This document shows positions 32,528 to 41,178 of a stretch of 64,000 nt of DNA, piece by piece; within the stretch, counting starts at the first letter, position 1; every line of letters begins with the position of its first letter. Source of the DNA: Clostridia bacterium (GTDB lineage: Bacteria > Bacillota > Clostridia > Oscillospirales > Acutalibacteraceae); assembly GCA_017471765.1 (NCBI GenBank), contig JAFURT010000034.1:1-64000 (forward strand), in the 5' to 3' direction. Under the pieces are notes generated by a model. The model saw only the letters and a program-made list of their open reading frames with translations. It was not told the origin of the DNA and made no database searches. The translations under genes were made by a program, and so were the position numbers.

Positions 32528-34009
32528 ATGTATGACCAGGGAAAGGATGAAGAAGCGTTGAAGCTGTACGAACTGCTGCAAGATACCGGCATACAGCCGG
32601 AGTGTATCCCCGGAGATATCGAGGTGACGGCCATCACCTGCGATTCCCGCCGGGTGGAGCCGGGGTGCGTGTTTGTGTGCATCGCCGGTACGGCGGTGGA
32701 CGGTCATCGCTTTGCCGCCCAGGCAGAGGCGGCCGGTGCCGTCGCTGTGGTGGTACAGCGGGATATGGGCCTGCGTACCCAGCTGATGACGGAGAATACC
32801 CGGGCGGTCTGGGCGCAGATGTGCGCCAACTGGTTTGGCCGGCCGGCTGACCGGCTCCGGATGGTGGGCGTTACCGGCACAAACGGTAAGACCACCACCA
32901 CCACCCTGATAAAGTCTATGCTGGAACAGCAAGGACATAAGGTGGGGCTGGTCGGCACGATTCAGAACATGATTGGTGACCGGGTGCTTCCTGCGGAGCA
33001 TACCACCCCCGACCCCTACGACCTGCAGAGTTTGTTTTCCTTGATGGTGGTGGAGGGGTGCGAGTACTGCATCATGGAGGTGTCCTCCCATGCCCTGGAC
33101 CAGCACCGTGTAGGAGGCTGTCGCTTCGAGCTGGGTGTGTTCACCAACCTGACCCAGGACCATTTGGATTATCATGGCACCATGGAAAACTACATGGAGG
33201 CCAAAAAACGGCTGTTTTCCCTCTGCCGCACCGGTATCGTCAACCGGGATGATGCCTGGGCAGAGGCGATTTCCCGGGATGTGCCCTGTGCGCTGATGAC
33301 CTACTCGGTGCAGAGCAACGAGGGAGATTATTTGGCCTGTAATGTGCGGCATCGGGCAGACGGGGTGGACTTTGAACTGGTGGGTACCGGGCAGATCGGC
33401 CGGGTGCGCATGCAGATTCCCGGCCAGTTCTCGGTATACAACGGTCTGTGCGCGGCCACCGCTTGCCTGGCACTGGGGATGCCCTTTGACCGGGTGGTGG
33501 AGAGCCTGTCTGCCGCCGCCGGCGTGAAGGGCCGGGCTGAGGTGGTGCCTACCGGACGGGATTTCACGGTGGTCATCGACTATGCTCACACCCCCGACGG
33601 ACTGGAGAACATCTGCCGCACGCTGAAGGAATGTTGCCCCGGGCGTCTGGTGACCCTGTTTGGCTGTGGCGGCGACCGGGATAAGACCAAGCGGCCCATC
33701 ATGGGCGAGCTGGCCGCCCGGCTGTCGGACTATGTGGTGGTGACCTCGGATAACCCCCGCAGTGAGGAGCCTATGGCCATTATTGAGGATATTCTTGTGG
33801 GTATGCAGGGGACGGAGACTCCCTATACGGTGATTGAAAACCGCAGTGAGGCGGTTCGCTGGGCGGTTACCCATGCCCAGCCGGGGGACACGGTGCTGTT
33901 GGCCGGCAAGGGGCATGAAACCTATCAGATACTGAAAACAGGCACCATCCATCTGGATGAGCGAGAAGTGGTGGCTAAGGCTCTGGCTGACCTGGCCGCC
34001 GGACAATAA
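32528..34009 (+). CDS. murE: UDP-MurNAc-tripeptide synthetase, meso-DAP type
   Basis: 493 residues. Mur ligase adding the third stem residue to UDP-MurNAc-L-Ala-D-Glu with ATP. P-loop GVTGTNGKTTTTTLIKSML, central FTNLTQDHLDYHGTMENYM, DYAHTPDGLEN, and GCGGDRDKTKRPIMG are diagnostic. The residue-specific motif reads DNPR, typical of enzymes for meso-diaminopimelate, rather than the DDPN-type of lysine enzymes. It starts 9 bp after spoVD. Confidence 0.97.
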   Translation: MYDQGKDEEALKLYELLQDTGIQPECIPGDIEVTAITCDSRRVEPGCVFVCIAGTAVDGHRFAAQAEAAGAVAVVVQRDMGLRTQLMTENTRAVWAQMCANWFGRPADRLRMVGVTGTNGKTTTTTLIKSMLEQQGHKVGLVGTIQNMIGDRVLPAEHTTPDPYDLQSLFSLMVVEGCEYCIMEVSSHALDQHRVGGCRFELGVFTNLTQDHLDYHGTMENYMEAKKRLFSLCRTGIVNRDDAWAEAISRDVPCALMTYSVQSNEGDYLACNVRHRADGVDFELVGTGQIGRVRMQIPGQFSVYNGLCAATACLALGMPFDRVVESLSAAAGVKGRAEVVPTGRDFTVVIDYAHTPDGLENICRTLKECCPGRLVTLFGCGGDRDKTKRPIMGELAARLSDYVVVTSDNPRSEEPMAIIEDILVGMQGTETPYTVIENRSEAVRWAVTHAQPGDTVLLAGKGHETYQILKTGTIHLDEREVVAKALADLAAGQ

Positions 34010-34023
34010 GGTGGGAATGCGAT

Positions 34024-35040
34024 ATGAATAATAGCCATATGCTGATCATGCTGCTGACCGGTGTGGTGTCCTTTGCGGTAGCGGCGGCGTTGGGTAAGGT
34101 AGCCATCCCTTGGTTGCACAAGCTGAAGTTCGGCCAGACCATCCTGGATGAGGGCCCCAGCTGGCATCAAAAGAAGCAAGGTACCCCCACCATGGGCGGC
34201 GTGCTGTTTATCAGTTCGTTCGTGGCGGCGGCGCTTATTGCCGCCCTGCTGTTATGGGTGACGGATGCCCCCCATGTGTTCGGGACGCCGTACGAGACTG
34301 CTCGCTTCTGGGGCGGTATCGGCCTGGCAGTGGGCTGTGGTCTGATTGGCTTTGTGGATGATTATATTAAGGTAGTGAAAAAGCGGAACCTGGGTCTGAC
34401 CGCTGTGCAGAAACTGCTGTTACAGTTGTTGCTGTCTGCGGCCTATGCCATCCTGCTGTTTATCTACAATGGCGGCCGGTTTTCCATCCCATTTTTCGGG
34501 GAGGTCAACTGGGGCGTGTGGTATGTGCCCTTTGCGGTTTTTGTTATTGTGGCGATGACCAACGCCACCAACCTGACGGACGGTGTGGATGGCCTGTGCG
34601 GCACCACCGGGTTTGTGGCGGCGCTGGCGCTGTTGCTGCTCAGTGGCCTGGCCGGACTCCTGACCCAGGGGGTGCTGGCGGTGGCGTTGGCCGGCGGCTT
34701 GGCCGGCTTTCTGCTGTGGAACCTTCATCCGGCTAAGGTGTTTATGGGGGATACCGGCTCGCTGTTTATCGGCGGTGCCCTGACGGCGCTGGCTTTTGGC
34801 TTGGAACAGCCCTTCATGCTGGTGCCCATCGGTATCCTGTACATAGCCGAGAATATGTCGGTTATCCTGCAGGTGGGGTATTTTAAACTCACCCACGGTA
34901 AGCGGTTGTTTAAGATGAGCCCTCTGCACCACCATTTCGAGCTGTGCGGTTGGAGCGAGAATAAGATCGTGCTGGTCTTTTCTGCTGTGACGCTGGTGGG
35001 CGGTGCGGCGGCGGTGCTGTTGTGGCTGTATGCCGGTTGA
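34024..35040 (+). CDS. mraY: Phospho-MurNAc-pentapeptide transferase
   Basis: 338 residues with about ten membrane spans. Transfers phospho-MurNAc-pentapeptide to undecaprenyl phosphate to form lipid I. The magnesium/substrate motifs GFVDDYIKVVKKRN and NATNLTDGVDGL, the HPAKVFMGDTGS segment and the C-terminal MSPLHHHFELCGWSE are all intact. It follows murE by 14 bp. murD, which often follows, is missing. Confidence 0.97.
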   Translation: MNNSHMLIMLLTGVVSFAVAAALGKVAIPWLHKLKFGQTILDEGPSWHQKKQGTPTMGGVLFISSFVAAALIAALLLWVTDAPHVFGTPYETARFWGGIGLAVGCGLIGFVDDYIKVVKKRNLGLTAVQKLLLQLLLSAAYAILLFIYNGGRFSIPFFGEVNWGVWYVPFAVFVIVAMTNATNLTDGVDGLCGTTGFVAALALLLLSGLAGLLTQGVLAVALAGGLAGFLLWNLHPAKVFMGDTGSLFIGGALTALAFGLEQPFMLVPIGILYIAENMSVILQVGYFKLTHGKRLFKMSPLHHHFELCGWSENKIVLVFSAVTLVGGAAAVLLWLYAG

Positions 35041-35079
35041 GCTGTTACGTAATGATTGCATGAAAGGAGCGTGCCGAAT

Positions 35080-36273
35080 ATGGCGAGAGGAGAAACGGTA
35101 GCCATGCCGAAAAAACGGCAGAAACGGCGGTTATTTAATCTGTCTACCGGATTTGATATGCATTTTTTTGTGCTGCTCATGATTATCCTGGTGGTCGGCT
35201 TGGCGACCCTGTACTCTGCCAGTCACGTGTACGCTTTCAACTATAATGACGGGGATAGCTATTTCTACATTCGCAAGCAGTTGTTGTTTACGGCTCTGGG
35301 GTTGGTGGCGATGCTGTTGGCCTCGATGGTGGACTATCATCAGCTGCACAAATTCGCCTGGCCGGTATGGTTGGTGAGCTTGGTGCTGTTGGTGGTGGCG
35401 TATATTATGCCCTCCGAGTCGGGCGTCCACCGCTGGATCCGTATCCCCGGGCTGGGCCAGTTTCAGCCATCCGAGTTGGCGAAGTTTGCATTGATACTGT
35501 TGTTTGCCCACCTCATCTCTCTTAATCACAAGCGGATGAAAACCTTTACCGGTGGGTTTCTGCCGTTATTTATCCTGCTGGGCATAACTTGTGCGCTGGT
35601 GGTTATCGAGCCCCACCTGTCCGGCACACTGCTGATTGGCATGCTGGGCTTTGCCATGATGTATGTGGGCGGTGTGCGTGTGGGCTGGCTGGCGGCGGTG
35701 CTGGGTGTGGGTATAGCCGGTGTGGTGTTTATGGTGCTGGTGATGGGGTATGAGCAGGACCGTATGGCGGTGTGGCTACACCCCCTGGAATCCTTCGCCA
35801 ATGAGATCACCTTCGAGGATGGCCTATCGGGTCGGGATCATGCCTGGCAGACGGTACAGTCCTTATATGCTATCGGCTCTGGCGGTCTGCTGGGGCAGGG
35901 CCCGGGTAATTCCCGGCAGAAACACCTGTTCCTGCCGGAACCGCAGAACGACTTTATCTTCTCCATCTTCTGCGAGGAGATGGGCTGGGTCGGAGCCGTG
36001 CTGGTGCTGGTGCTGTTTGGCCTGCTGGTGTGGCGTGGGTTTGTCATTGCCCTGAAAGCACCGGATAAATTCGGCTGTATGCTGGCTCTCGGCTTGACCC
36101 TGCAGATCGGTCTGCAGGTGGCCATCAATGTGGCGGTGGTATCCAACCTTCTACCCAATACCGGTATCAGTCTGCCCTTCTTCAGCTACGGCGGCACGTC
36201 CATTTTCATGCTGTTGGCGCAGATGGGTGTGGTGTTGTCCATATCCCGGCAATCCCGTATTGAAAAAGTGTAG
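35080..36273 (+). CDS. ftsW: SEDS-family peptidoglycan polymerase FtsW
   Basis: 397 residues from the ATG at 35080 (AGGAG 10 bp upstream); a second ATG at 35104 with its own GAGAGGAG would remove 8 residues, and I cannot decide. Ten membrane spans. SEDS motifs are visible: GVHRWIRIPGLGQFQPSELA, PQNDFIFSIFCEEMGW and PNTGISLPFFSYGGTSI. It polymerises lipid II at the septum together with the class B PBP upstream. It could also be called SpoVE. Confidence 0.95.
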   Translation: MARGETVAMPKKRQKRRLFNLSTGFDMHFFVLLMIILVVGLATLYSASHVYAFNYNDGDSYFYIRKQLLFTALGLVAMLLASMVDYHQLHKFAWPVWLVSLVLLVVAYIMPSESGVHRWIRIPGLGQFQPSELAKFALILLFAHLISLNHKRMKTFTGGFLPLFILLGITCALVVIEPHLSGTLLIGMLGFAMMYVGGVRVGWLAAVLGVGIAGVVFMVLVMGYEQDRMAVWLHPLESFANEITFEDGLSGRDHAWQTVQSLYAIGSGGLLGQGPGNSRQKHLFLPEPQNDFIFSIFCEEMGWVGAVLVLVLFGLLVWRGFVIALKAPDKFGCMLALGLTLQIGLQVAINVAVVSNLLPNTGISLPFFSYGGTSIFMLLAQMGVVLSISRQSRIEKV

Positions 36274-36286
36274 TGGGGTGTAGACG

Positions 36287-37408
36287 ATGCGTATTTTGAT
36301 GACAGGCGGCGGCACGGCGGGGCACATCAACCCGGCGTTGGCCATTGCCAACATGCTCAAAGAGAAGCACCCGGAGGCGGAGTTCCTGTTCGTGGGGGCC
36401 AAGGGCCGCATGGAGACCCAGCTGGTGCCGGCGGCAGGCTACCCCATCCGCACGGTGAGCGTGCGTGGCTTCCAGCGGAAGCTGACACTGAAAAATATCG
36501 GGCTGAATGTGCTGGCGGCGGTGGATGCGGTTACTGCCAGCGCCCATGCCAAAAAGATTATCCAAGAATTTAAGCCCGACCTGGCGGTGGGTACCGGTGG
36601 CTATGTCTGTGGGCCGGTATTGCGTGAGGCCATTCGGGCCGGTGTGCCGACGGCGGTGCACGAATCCAATGCCTTCCCCGGTGTGACGGTGAAGATGCTG
36701 GCTAAGGAGGGCGCCACGGTACTGCTGTGCAGTGAGGACGCCCGCCGCCATCTGCCGGAAGGGGCAGATGTGGTGGTCACCGGCAACCCGGTGCGGAGCG
36801 ATTTCCTCACCCTGGATAAGGCGGCGGCCCGGCAGGAGCTGGGGCTGGACGCCCGGCCGCTGGTGCTTTCCTTCGGCGGTAGCCTGGGAGCAGCCCGCAT
36901 CAACGAGGCCATGGCCCAGGTGCTGAAGCGTAGCCGGGCTGAGGGCAAATTACAGCATATCCACGGTGCCGGCAAAGCCGGCTTTGCCGAGATGAAGGCC
37001 GACCTGGAACGACTGGGGATGCCTCTTTCGGGGGACGGCATTACCGTGCGGGAGTACATCGACGATATGCCCCGGTGTATGGCGGCGGCAGACCTGGTCA
37101 TCTGCCGTTGTGGGGCCATGACGCTGAGCGAACTGCCGGCCGCCGGCAAGCCGGCTATCCTGATCCCCTCCCCCTATGTGGCGGAAAATCACCAGTACCA
37201 CAACGCTATGGTGCTGGTAGAGCGAGGGGCGGCGGTGTGTATTGAGGAAAAAGACCTGACCGCTGACCGACTGTGGGAAGCCATTGTCACCATTACCGGG
37301 GATGCCGGCCGCCTGCGCAGCATGGAGCAGAATGTCCGTGCGGCAGCCATTTTGGATGCGGATGTGCGCATTTACCGGGAACTGGAAAAGAAACTGAAAA
37401 ATCGCTGA
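36287..37408 (+). CDS. murG: Lipid II synthase (UDP-GlcNAc transferase)
   Basis: 373 residues, GT28 family. Adds GlcNAc to lipid I on the cytoplasmic membrane face. N-terminal GGGTAGHINPALAIANML, the GGYVCGPVLREAI motif, FGGSLGAARINEAM, and the acceptor/donor segment CRCGAMTLSELPAAGKPAIL then PYVAENHQYHNA are intact. It follows ftsW by 13 bp. Confidence 0.97.
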   Translation: MRILMTGGGTAGHINPALAIANMLKEKHPEAEFLFVGAKGRMETQLVPAAGYPIRTVSVRGFQRKLTLKNIGLNVLAAVDAVTASAHAKKIIQEFKPDLAVGTGGYVCGPVLREAIRAGVPTAVHESNAFPGVTVKMLAKEGATVLLCSEDARRHLPEGADVVVTGNPVRSDFLTLDKAAARQELGLDARPLVLSFGGSLGAARINEAMAQVLKRSRAEGKLQHIHGAGKAGFAEMKADLERLGMPLSGDGITVREYIDDMPRCMAAADLVICRCGAMTLSELPAAGKPAILIPSPYVAENHQYHNAMVLVERGAAVCIEEKDLTADRLWEAIVTITGDAGRLRSMEQNVRAAAILDADVRIYRELEKKLKNR

Positions 37409-37459
37409 CCGGACATCCTCCCGCCGCATACATTGGGTATGTGGAGAGGAGGAAGGTCT

Positions 37460-38731
37460 ATGGATATCATTCGGATACAGGGCGGCCGTCGGCTGGCGGG
37501 AGAAATTCCCATCCACGGCGCCAAAAACAGCGCCTTACCCCTGTTGGCGGCTACCTTGCTGGTGCCGGGGGTGTGCTACATACATAACTGTCCCCATCTG
37601 TCGGATGTGGATGCATCCATGAAGATTCTGCGGCATCTGGGCTGTGGGGTGACCCAACAGGAGGATACCGTCACGGTGGACGCCACAGTCCTGTCCGGCT
37701 GTGCTATTCCGGACGCTTTGATGCGGGAGATGCGCTCCTCCATCGTGTTCCTGGGGGCGATTGTTGCCCGGTGCGGCGAGGCTGTGCTGACCTATCCCGG
37801 GGGCTGTGAATTGGGCCCTCGTCCCATCGACCTGCACCTGTCTGCTTTGCGGCGGCTGGGGGTGACAGTGGAGGAACAGCACGGCACCATCCGTTGTCGG
37901 GTGGAGAAACGGTTGCGGGGGACGGAGATTACCCTACCTATCCCCAGTGTGGGAGCGACGGAGAATATTCTGCTGGCGGCCTGCACCGCCGAGGGAACCA
38001 CCGTTTTGCACCATGCCGCACGGGAACCGGAAATTCGTGACTTGTGCCATTTTCTCAACGCCTGCGGGGCGTCTATCCGCAGTGATGGCTCCGGCACGCT
38101 GTTTATCCGGGGTGTTTCCCGATTGCAGGGGGCGGCTCACCGGGTTATGCCGGATCGCATAGAAACCGCCACCTACCTGGCGGCGGCGGCAGTCACCGGC
38201 AGTACACTGACCCTTACCGGCTGTTCTCCGGATACCACCATGACGGTGTTCCCGGCATTGGAACAGGCAGGCTGTGTGCTGAATACGCCTGCCCCTGACT
38301 GCCTGTGCGTGCAGGCACCGGCTCGGCTGGGTAAGCTGGGCACGGTGCGCACCATGCCCTATCCCGGGTTTCCCACCGATGCGGCGGCGCCTTTGTTGGC
38401 GGCGGCCTGCGTGGGGGAGGGCACCAGCGTGTTTGTGGAAAACATTTTCGAGAATCGCTATAAATATGTAGATGAACTGGCTCGCATGGGTGCCTGCATC
38501 CAAGTGGATGGCAGAGTAGCCGTGGTGGAGGGCGTTCCCCGGTTGCAGGGGGCGTCAGTGGCCTGCACCGACCTGCGCGGCGGTGCCGCAATGGTTATCG
38601 CCGCCCTGGCGGCACAGGGCCGGACAGAGATAACCGCTTTGCAGCATCTGGACAGAGGGTACCAGGATTTGGTGGGCTGTCTGTCGGCTGTGGGAGCAGA
38701 GATTTGCCGTATGGATGAACAGGAAAATTAA
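37460..38731 (+). CDS. murA: UDP-GlcNAc 1-carboxyvinyltransferase
   Basis: 423 residues from the ATG at 37460 behind GAGAGGAGGAAGG. First committed step of peptidoglycan synthesis, adding enolpyruvate from PEP; target of fosfomycin. The inside-out alpha/beta fold starts IIRIQGGRRLAGEIPIHGAK; the PEP-loop cysteine is present in YPGGCELGPRPIDLHL, so the enzyme should be fosfomycin-sensitive. FPTDAAAPLLAAA and FENRYKYVDEL are further family motifs. Being in the dcw cluster after murG is a clostridial arrangement. Confidence 0.96.
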   Translation: MDIIRIQGGRRLAGEIPIHGAKNSALPLLAATLLVPGVCYIHNCPHLSDVDASMKILRHLGCGVTQQEDTVTVDATVLSGCAIPDALMREMRSSIVFLGAIVARCGEAVLTYPGGCELGPRPIDLHLSALRRLGVTVEEQHGTIRCRVEKRLRGTEITLPIPSVGATENILLAACTAEGTTVLHHAAREPEIRDLCHFLNACGASIRSDGSGTLFIRGVSRLQGAAHRVMPDRIETATYLAAAAVTGSTLTLTGCSPDTTMTVFPALEQAGCVLNTPAPDCLCVQAPARLGKLGTVRTMPYPGFPTDAAAPLLAAACVGEGTSVFVENIFENRYKYVDELARMGACIQVDGRVAVVEGVPRLQGASVACTDLRGGAAMVIAALAAQGRTEITALQHLDRGYQDLVGCLSAVGAEICRMDEQEN

Positions 38732-38753
38732 CAGATAAAAGGAGCAAAACGTC

Positions 38754-39701
38754 ATGAATCAGCAGCCGGATAACGCCCTGGAGGCGAGAAAAGAGGCCCG
38801 TCGCCGCCGCCGTCGCCGTCGGCAAATCATGCAGATTTTTATTATTTTGGCGGTGGTGCTTCTTTTGGCGCTGGTGGGCACCTTGGTGGTGTTGCATATT
38901 GTGGGCAATCAGGCGGCAAAAAAGGGAGAAACCACCAACTTTATGGCGGTTAAGGCCATCGAGGTGGAGGGGGAGACCCGATACACAGCGGAGCAACTGA
39001 TCGAGCAGAGTGGTCTGTATGTGGGCCAGAGCTTGCTGGCTGTCAACAAAGTACAGGCACACGATTCCCTGCTGGCGGCCTTTCCTTACCTGTGCCATGT
39101 GGAGGTGGGCAACGCTAGCTTCGACACCCTGCGGATATACGTAGAGGAGACCCCGGTGATGGGGGCTGTGGAGATGGCCGACACCTGGATGGTGGTAGGA
39201 GCGAACAACCACGCCCTGGAGCGGATGGAGGAGGCGGCTGTTCCGGGCAATATGCTGCGGATCGTGGGCGCCACCACCCTGACCGATCAGCTGGGCCAGC
39301 TGTTGCTGGATGAGCGTAGCCTGCGGGTGTGTAAGGTGTTGACAGAGGCGGCGGAGACCTATGGCCTTGACCGGCTGGTGGCCATCGATGTGACGGAAAA
39401 GACCAATATCGTCCTGGAGATTGGGGCGGGCATGGAGGTGGTGCTGGGCAACGAGACCAACCTGGAGGTACAGGTGGAGACGTTGGTTGACACCTTGCCC
39501 ACCCTGCTGGAAAACAACGGTGTGGATGCCAAGGGACGGCTGGATATGACGGCGTATGCAGACGACGACCCTTCCAATGACCGGTCTATCTATACGCCGG
39601 AGGATGTGCTGGCCGATCGTGAAAATGCGGCTAACGCCACGACCGGCACTGCGGCTGACGGAAACACTACGGCGACCGCCGCCGGGACGACGACACCATA
39701 A
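38754..39701 (+). CDS. divIB: DivIB/FtsQ-type division protein
   Basis: 315 residues. A strongly basic cytoplasmic start (ARRRRRRRR), one span (about 27-50, IFIILAVVLLLALVGTLVVL), then a POTRA domain (FMAVKAIEVEGETRYTAEQL, GLYVGQSLLAVNK) and the FtsQ/DivIB beta domain (AFPYLCHVEVGNASFDTLRI). A Thr/Ala-rich tail ends it. It links FtsL and DivIC to the PBP in the divisome. It follows murA by 22 bp and ends at a terminator. Confidence 0.92.
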   Translation: MNQQPDNALEARKEARRRRRRRRQIMQIFIILAVVLLLALVGTLVVLHIVGNQAAKKGETTNFMAVKAIEVEGETRYTAEQLIEQSGLYVGQSLLAVNKVQAHDSLLAAFPYLCHVEVGNASFDTLRIYVEETPVMGAVEMADTWMVVGANNHALERMEEAAVPGNMLRIVGATTLTDQLGQLLLDERSLRVCKVLTEAAETYGLDRLVAIDVTEKTNIVLEIGAGMEVVLGNETNLEVQVETLVDTLPTLLENNGVDAKGRLDMTAYADDDPSNDRSIYTPEDVLADRENAANATTGTAADGNTTATAAGTTTP

Positions 39702-39711
39702 CCGAAATAGG

Positions 39712-39757
39712 GGCCTCTGCTGTCGTATTGTACGATGGCAGGGCTCTTTTTTTAAGA
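39712..39757 (+). terminator. Terminator ending the dcw operon
   Basis: A 13-bp stem with three wobble pairs, a TTG loop and a T7 run (GGGCTCTTTTTTT). Confidence 0.8.
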
Positions 39758-39792
39758 AAATATAAATTCTTTCATTTTTTTCAAATTTCCAG

Positions 39793-39821
39793 TTGAAAAA
39801 ACGAACAGGCCATGCTACAAT
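39793..39821 (+). promoter_or_regulatory. ftsZ promoter
   Basis: TTGAAA (39793-39798), 17 bp and TACAAT (39816-39821), 59 bp before the start. Confidence 0.75.
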
Positions 39822-39880
39822 ATAGTGTGTATAAAACTACATGGGTGGACAAGCCCTTGTATAGACAGGAGGACGACACA

Positions 39881-40981
39881 ATGATGCAGATCGATGCAGC
39901 AGTCCCGAACAACAGTATTACAATCAAGGTGGTCGGCGTTGGCGGCGGTGGCGGTAATGCCATTAACCGTATGGTGCGTGCCGATGTGCGGGGCGTAGAA
40001 TTTTTAGCTATCAACACCGATGCGGCGGTGCTGGATATTTCTCTGGCGACCCATAAGATTCAGATTGGCGAGAAGCTGACCCACGGCCATGGCGCCGGCG
40101 GCAACCCCGAGCGTGGCCAGCGTGCCGCCGAGGAGAGCCGTGACGAGATCGTAGCGGCTCTGCAGGGCGCAAACATGGTGTTTGTCACGGCCGGCATGGG
40201 TGGCGGTACCGGTACCGGTGCGGCGCCTGTGGTGGCGGAGATTGCCCGGGATATGGGCATCCTGACGGTGGGTATCGTTACCAAGCCCTTCTCCTTCGAG
40301 GGTAAGAAGCGCATGGCGCAGGCAGAGGACGGTATCTCCGCCCTTAAGGCCCATGTGGATAGCTTGGTGGTTATCCCCAATGACCGTATCCGTCTGGTTA
40401 CCACTGAGAAGATCACCATGAAGAACGCCTTTGAGATGGCGGATGATGTGTTGCGCAAGGGTGTGCAGAGCATTTCCGAGCTGATTCTCCGTCCCGGTGA
40501 CATCAACCTGGACTTTGCCGACGTGCTGTCGGTGATGAAGGATGCCGGTTTCGCTCACATGGGTATGGGCCGTGCCGAGGGCAAGGACCGTGCCGAGGAG
40601 GCGGCCAAGGCGGCGGTGGAGAGCCCCCTGCTGGAGACCTCCATCCAGGGTGCTCACGGCGTGCTGATTTACGTGGTTGCTCCCGAGGACTTCGACTTCG
40701 ACGAGATGGAGGCGGCCACCAGTGCTGTCAGCAACCAGATGCATCCCGACGCCAACATCATCTGGGGTTACAGTCTCAGCGAGGATATGGGCGACGCTGT
40801 CAGCGTGACGGTGATTGCTACCGGCCTGGCGGCAGACTATAAGGCGCCTGCGGTTAAGGCCGGCGTTGATGGCGGCGAGCAGGCACAGGTTACTTTCCAG
40901 CCTTGGGCCGACGAGGATGACGACCTGGCCGAGATCACCCGGATGTTTGACAGCCGTAAGCGTGACGGCGCGGCCGAGTAA
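39881..40981 (+). CDS. ftsZ: Cell division GTPase FtsZ
   Basis: 366 residues from the ATG at 39881 (AGGAGG 8 bp upstream). Tubulin-like GTPase forming the Z ring. Nucleotide motifs [16 protein letters not shown] and [14 protein letters not shown], and the T7 loop [11 protein letters not shown] with the catalytic Asp, are intact. The C-terminal end ([18 protein letters not shown]) lacks the usual DIPxFLR-type peptide that binds FtsA, SepF and others. ftsA is not next to it. It has its own promoter and terminator, separate from the cluster upstream. Confidence 0.98.
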   Translation: MMQIDAAVPNNSITIKVVGVGGGGGNAINRMVRADVRGVEFLAINTDAAVLDISLATHKIQIGEKLTHGHGAGGNPERGQRAAEESRDEIVAALQGANMVFVTAGMGGGTGTGAAPVVAEIARDMGILTVGIVTKPFSFEGKKRMAQAEDGISALKAHVDSLVVIPNDRIRLVTTEKITMKNAFEMADDVLRKGVQSISELILRPGDINLDFADVLSVMKDAGFAHMGMGRAEGKDRAEEAAKAAVESPLLETSIQGAHGVLIYVVAPEDFDFDEMEAATSAVSNQMHPDANIIWGYSLSEDMGDAVSVTVIATGLAADYKAPAVKAGVDGGEQAQVTFQPWADEDDDLAEITRMFDSRKRDGAAE

Positions 40982-41002
40982 TCTAAATATCGACAACATA
41001 GG

Positions 41003-41036
41003 ACATCCCCGGACAAGTTCCGGGGATGTTTTTATA
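41003..41036 (+). terminator. Terminator after ftsZ
   Basis: ACATCCCCGGA and complement (one mismatch at the loop), CAAG loop, T5 run. Confidence 0.9.
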
Positions 41037-41107
41037 TAGCTAAAACGGACTGCTTTTGGGGAATTTGTCCCTTTCGTAAAAATTATTAAAATACGTGAAA
41101 GAAATAC

Positions 41108-41136
41108 TTGCATTTTTATGGAAAAGGTGCTAAACT
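41108..41136 (+). promoter_or_regulatory. Promoter of the large secreted protein
   Basis: TTGCAT (41108-41113), 17 bp and TAAACT (41131-41136). Confidence 0.6.
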
Positions 41137-41178
41137 TGTTTTGGTTTATCCCTTAAAATAATAAAAGGAGTGATACAA

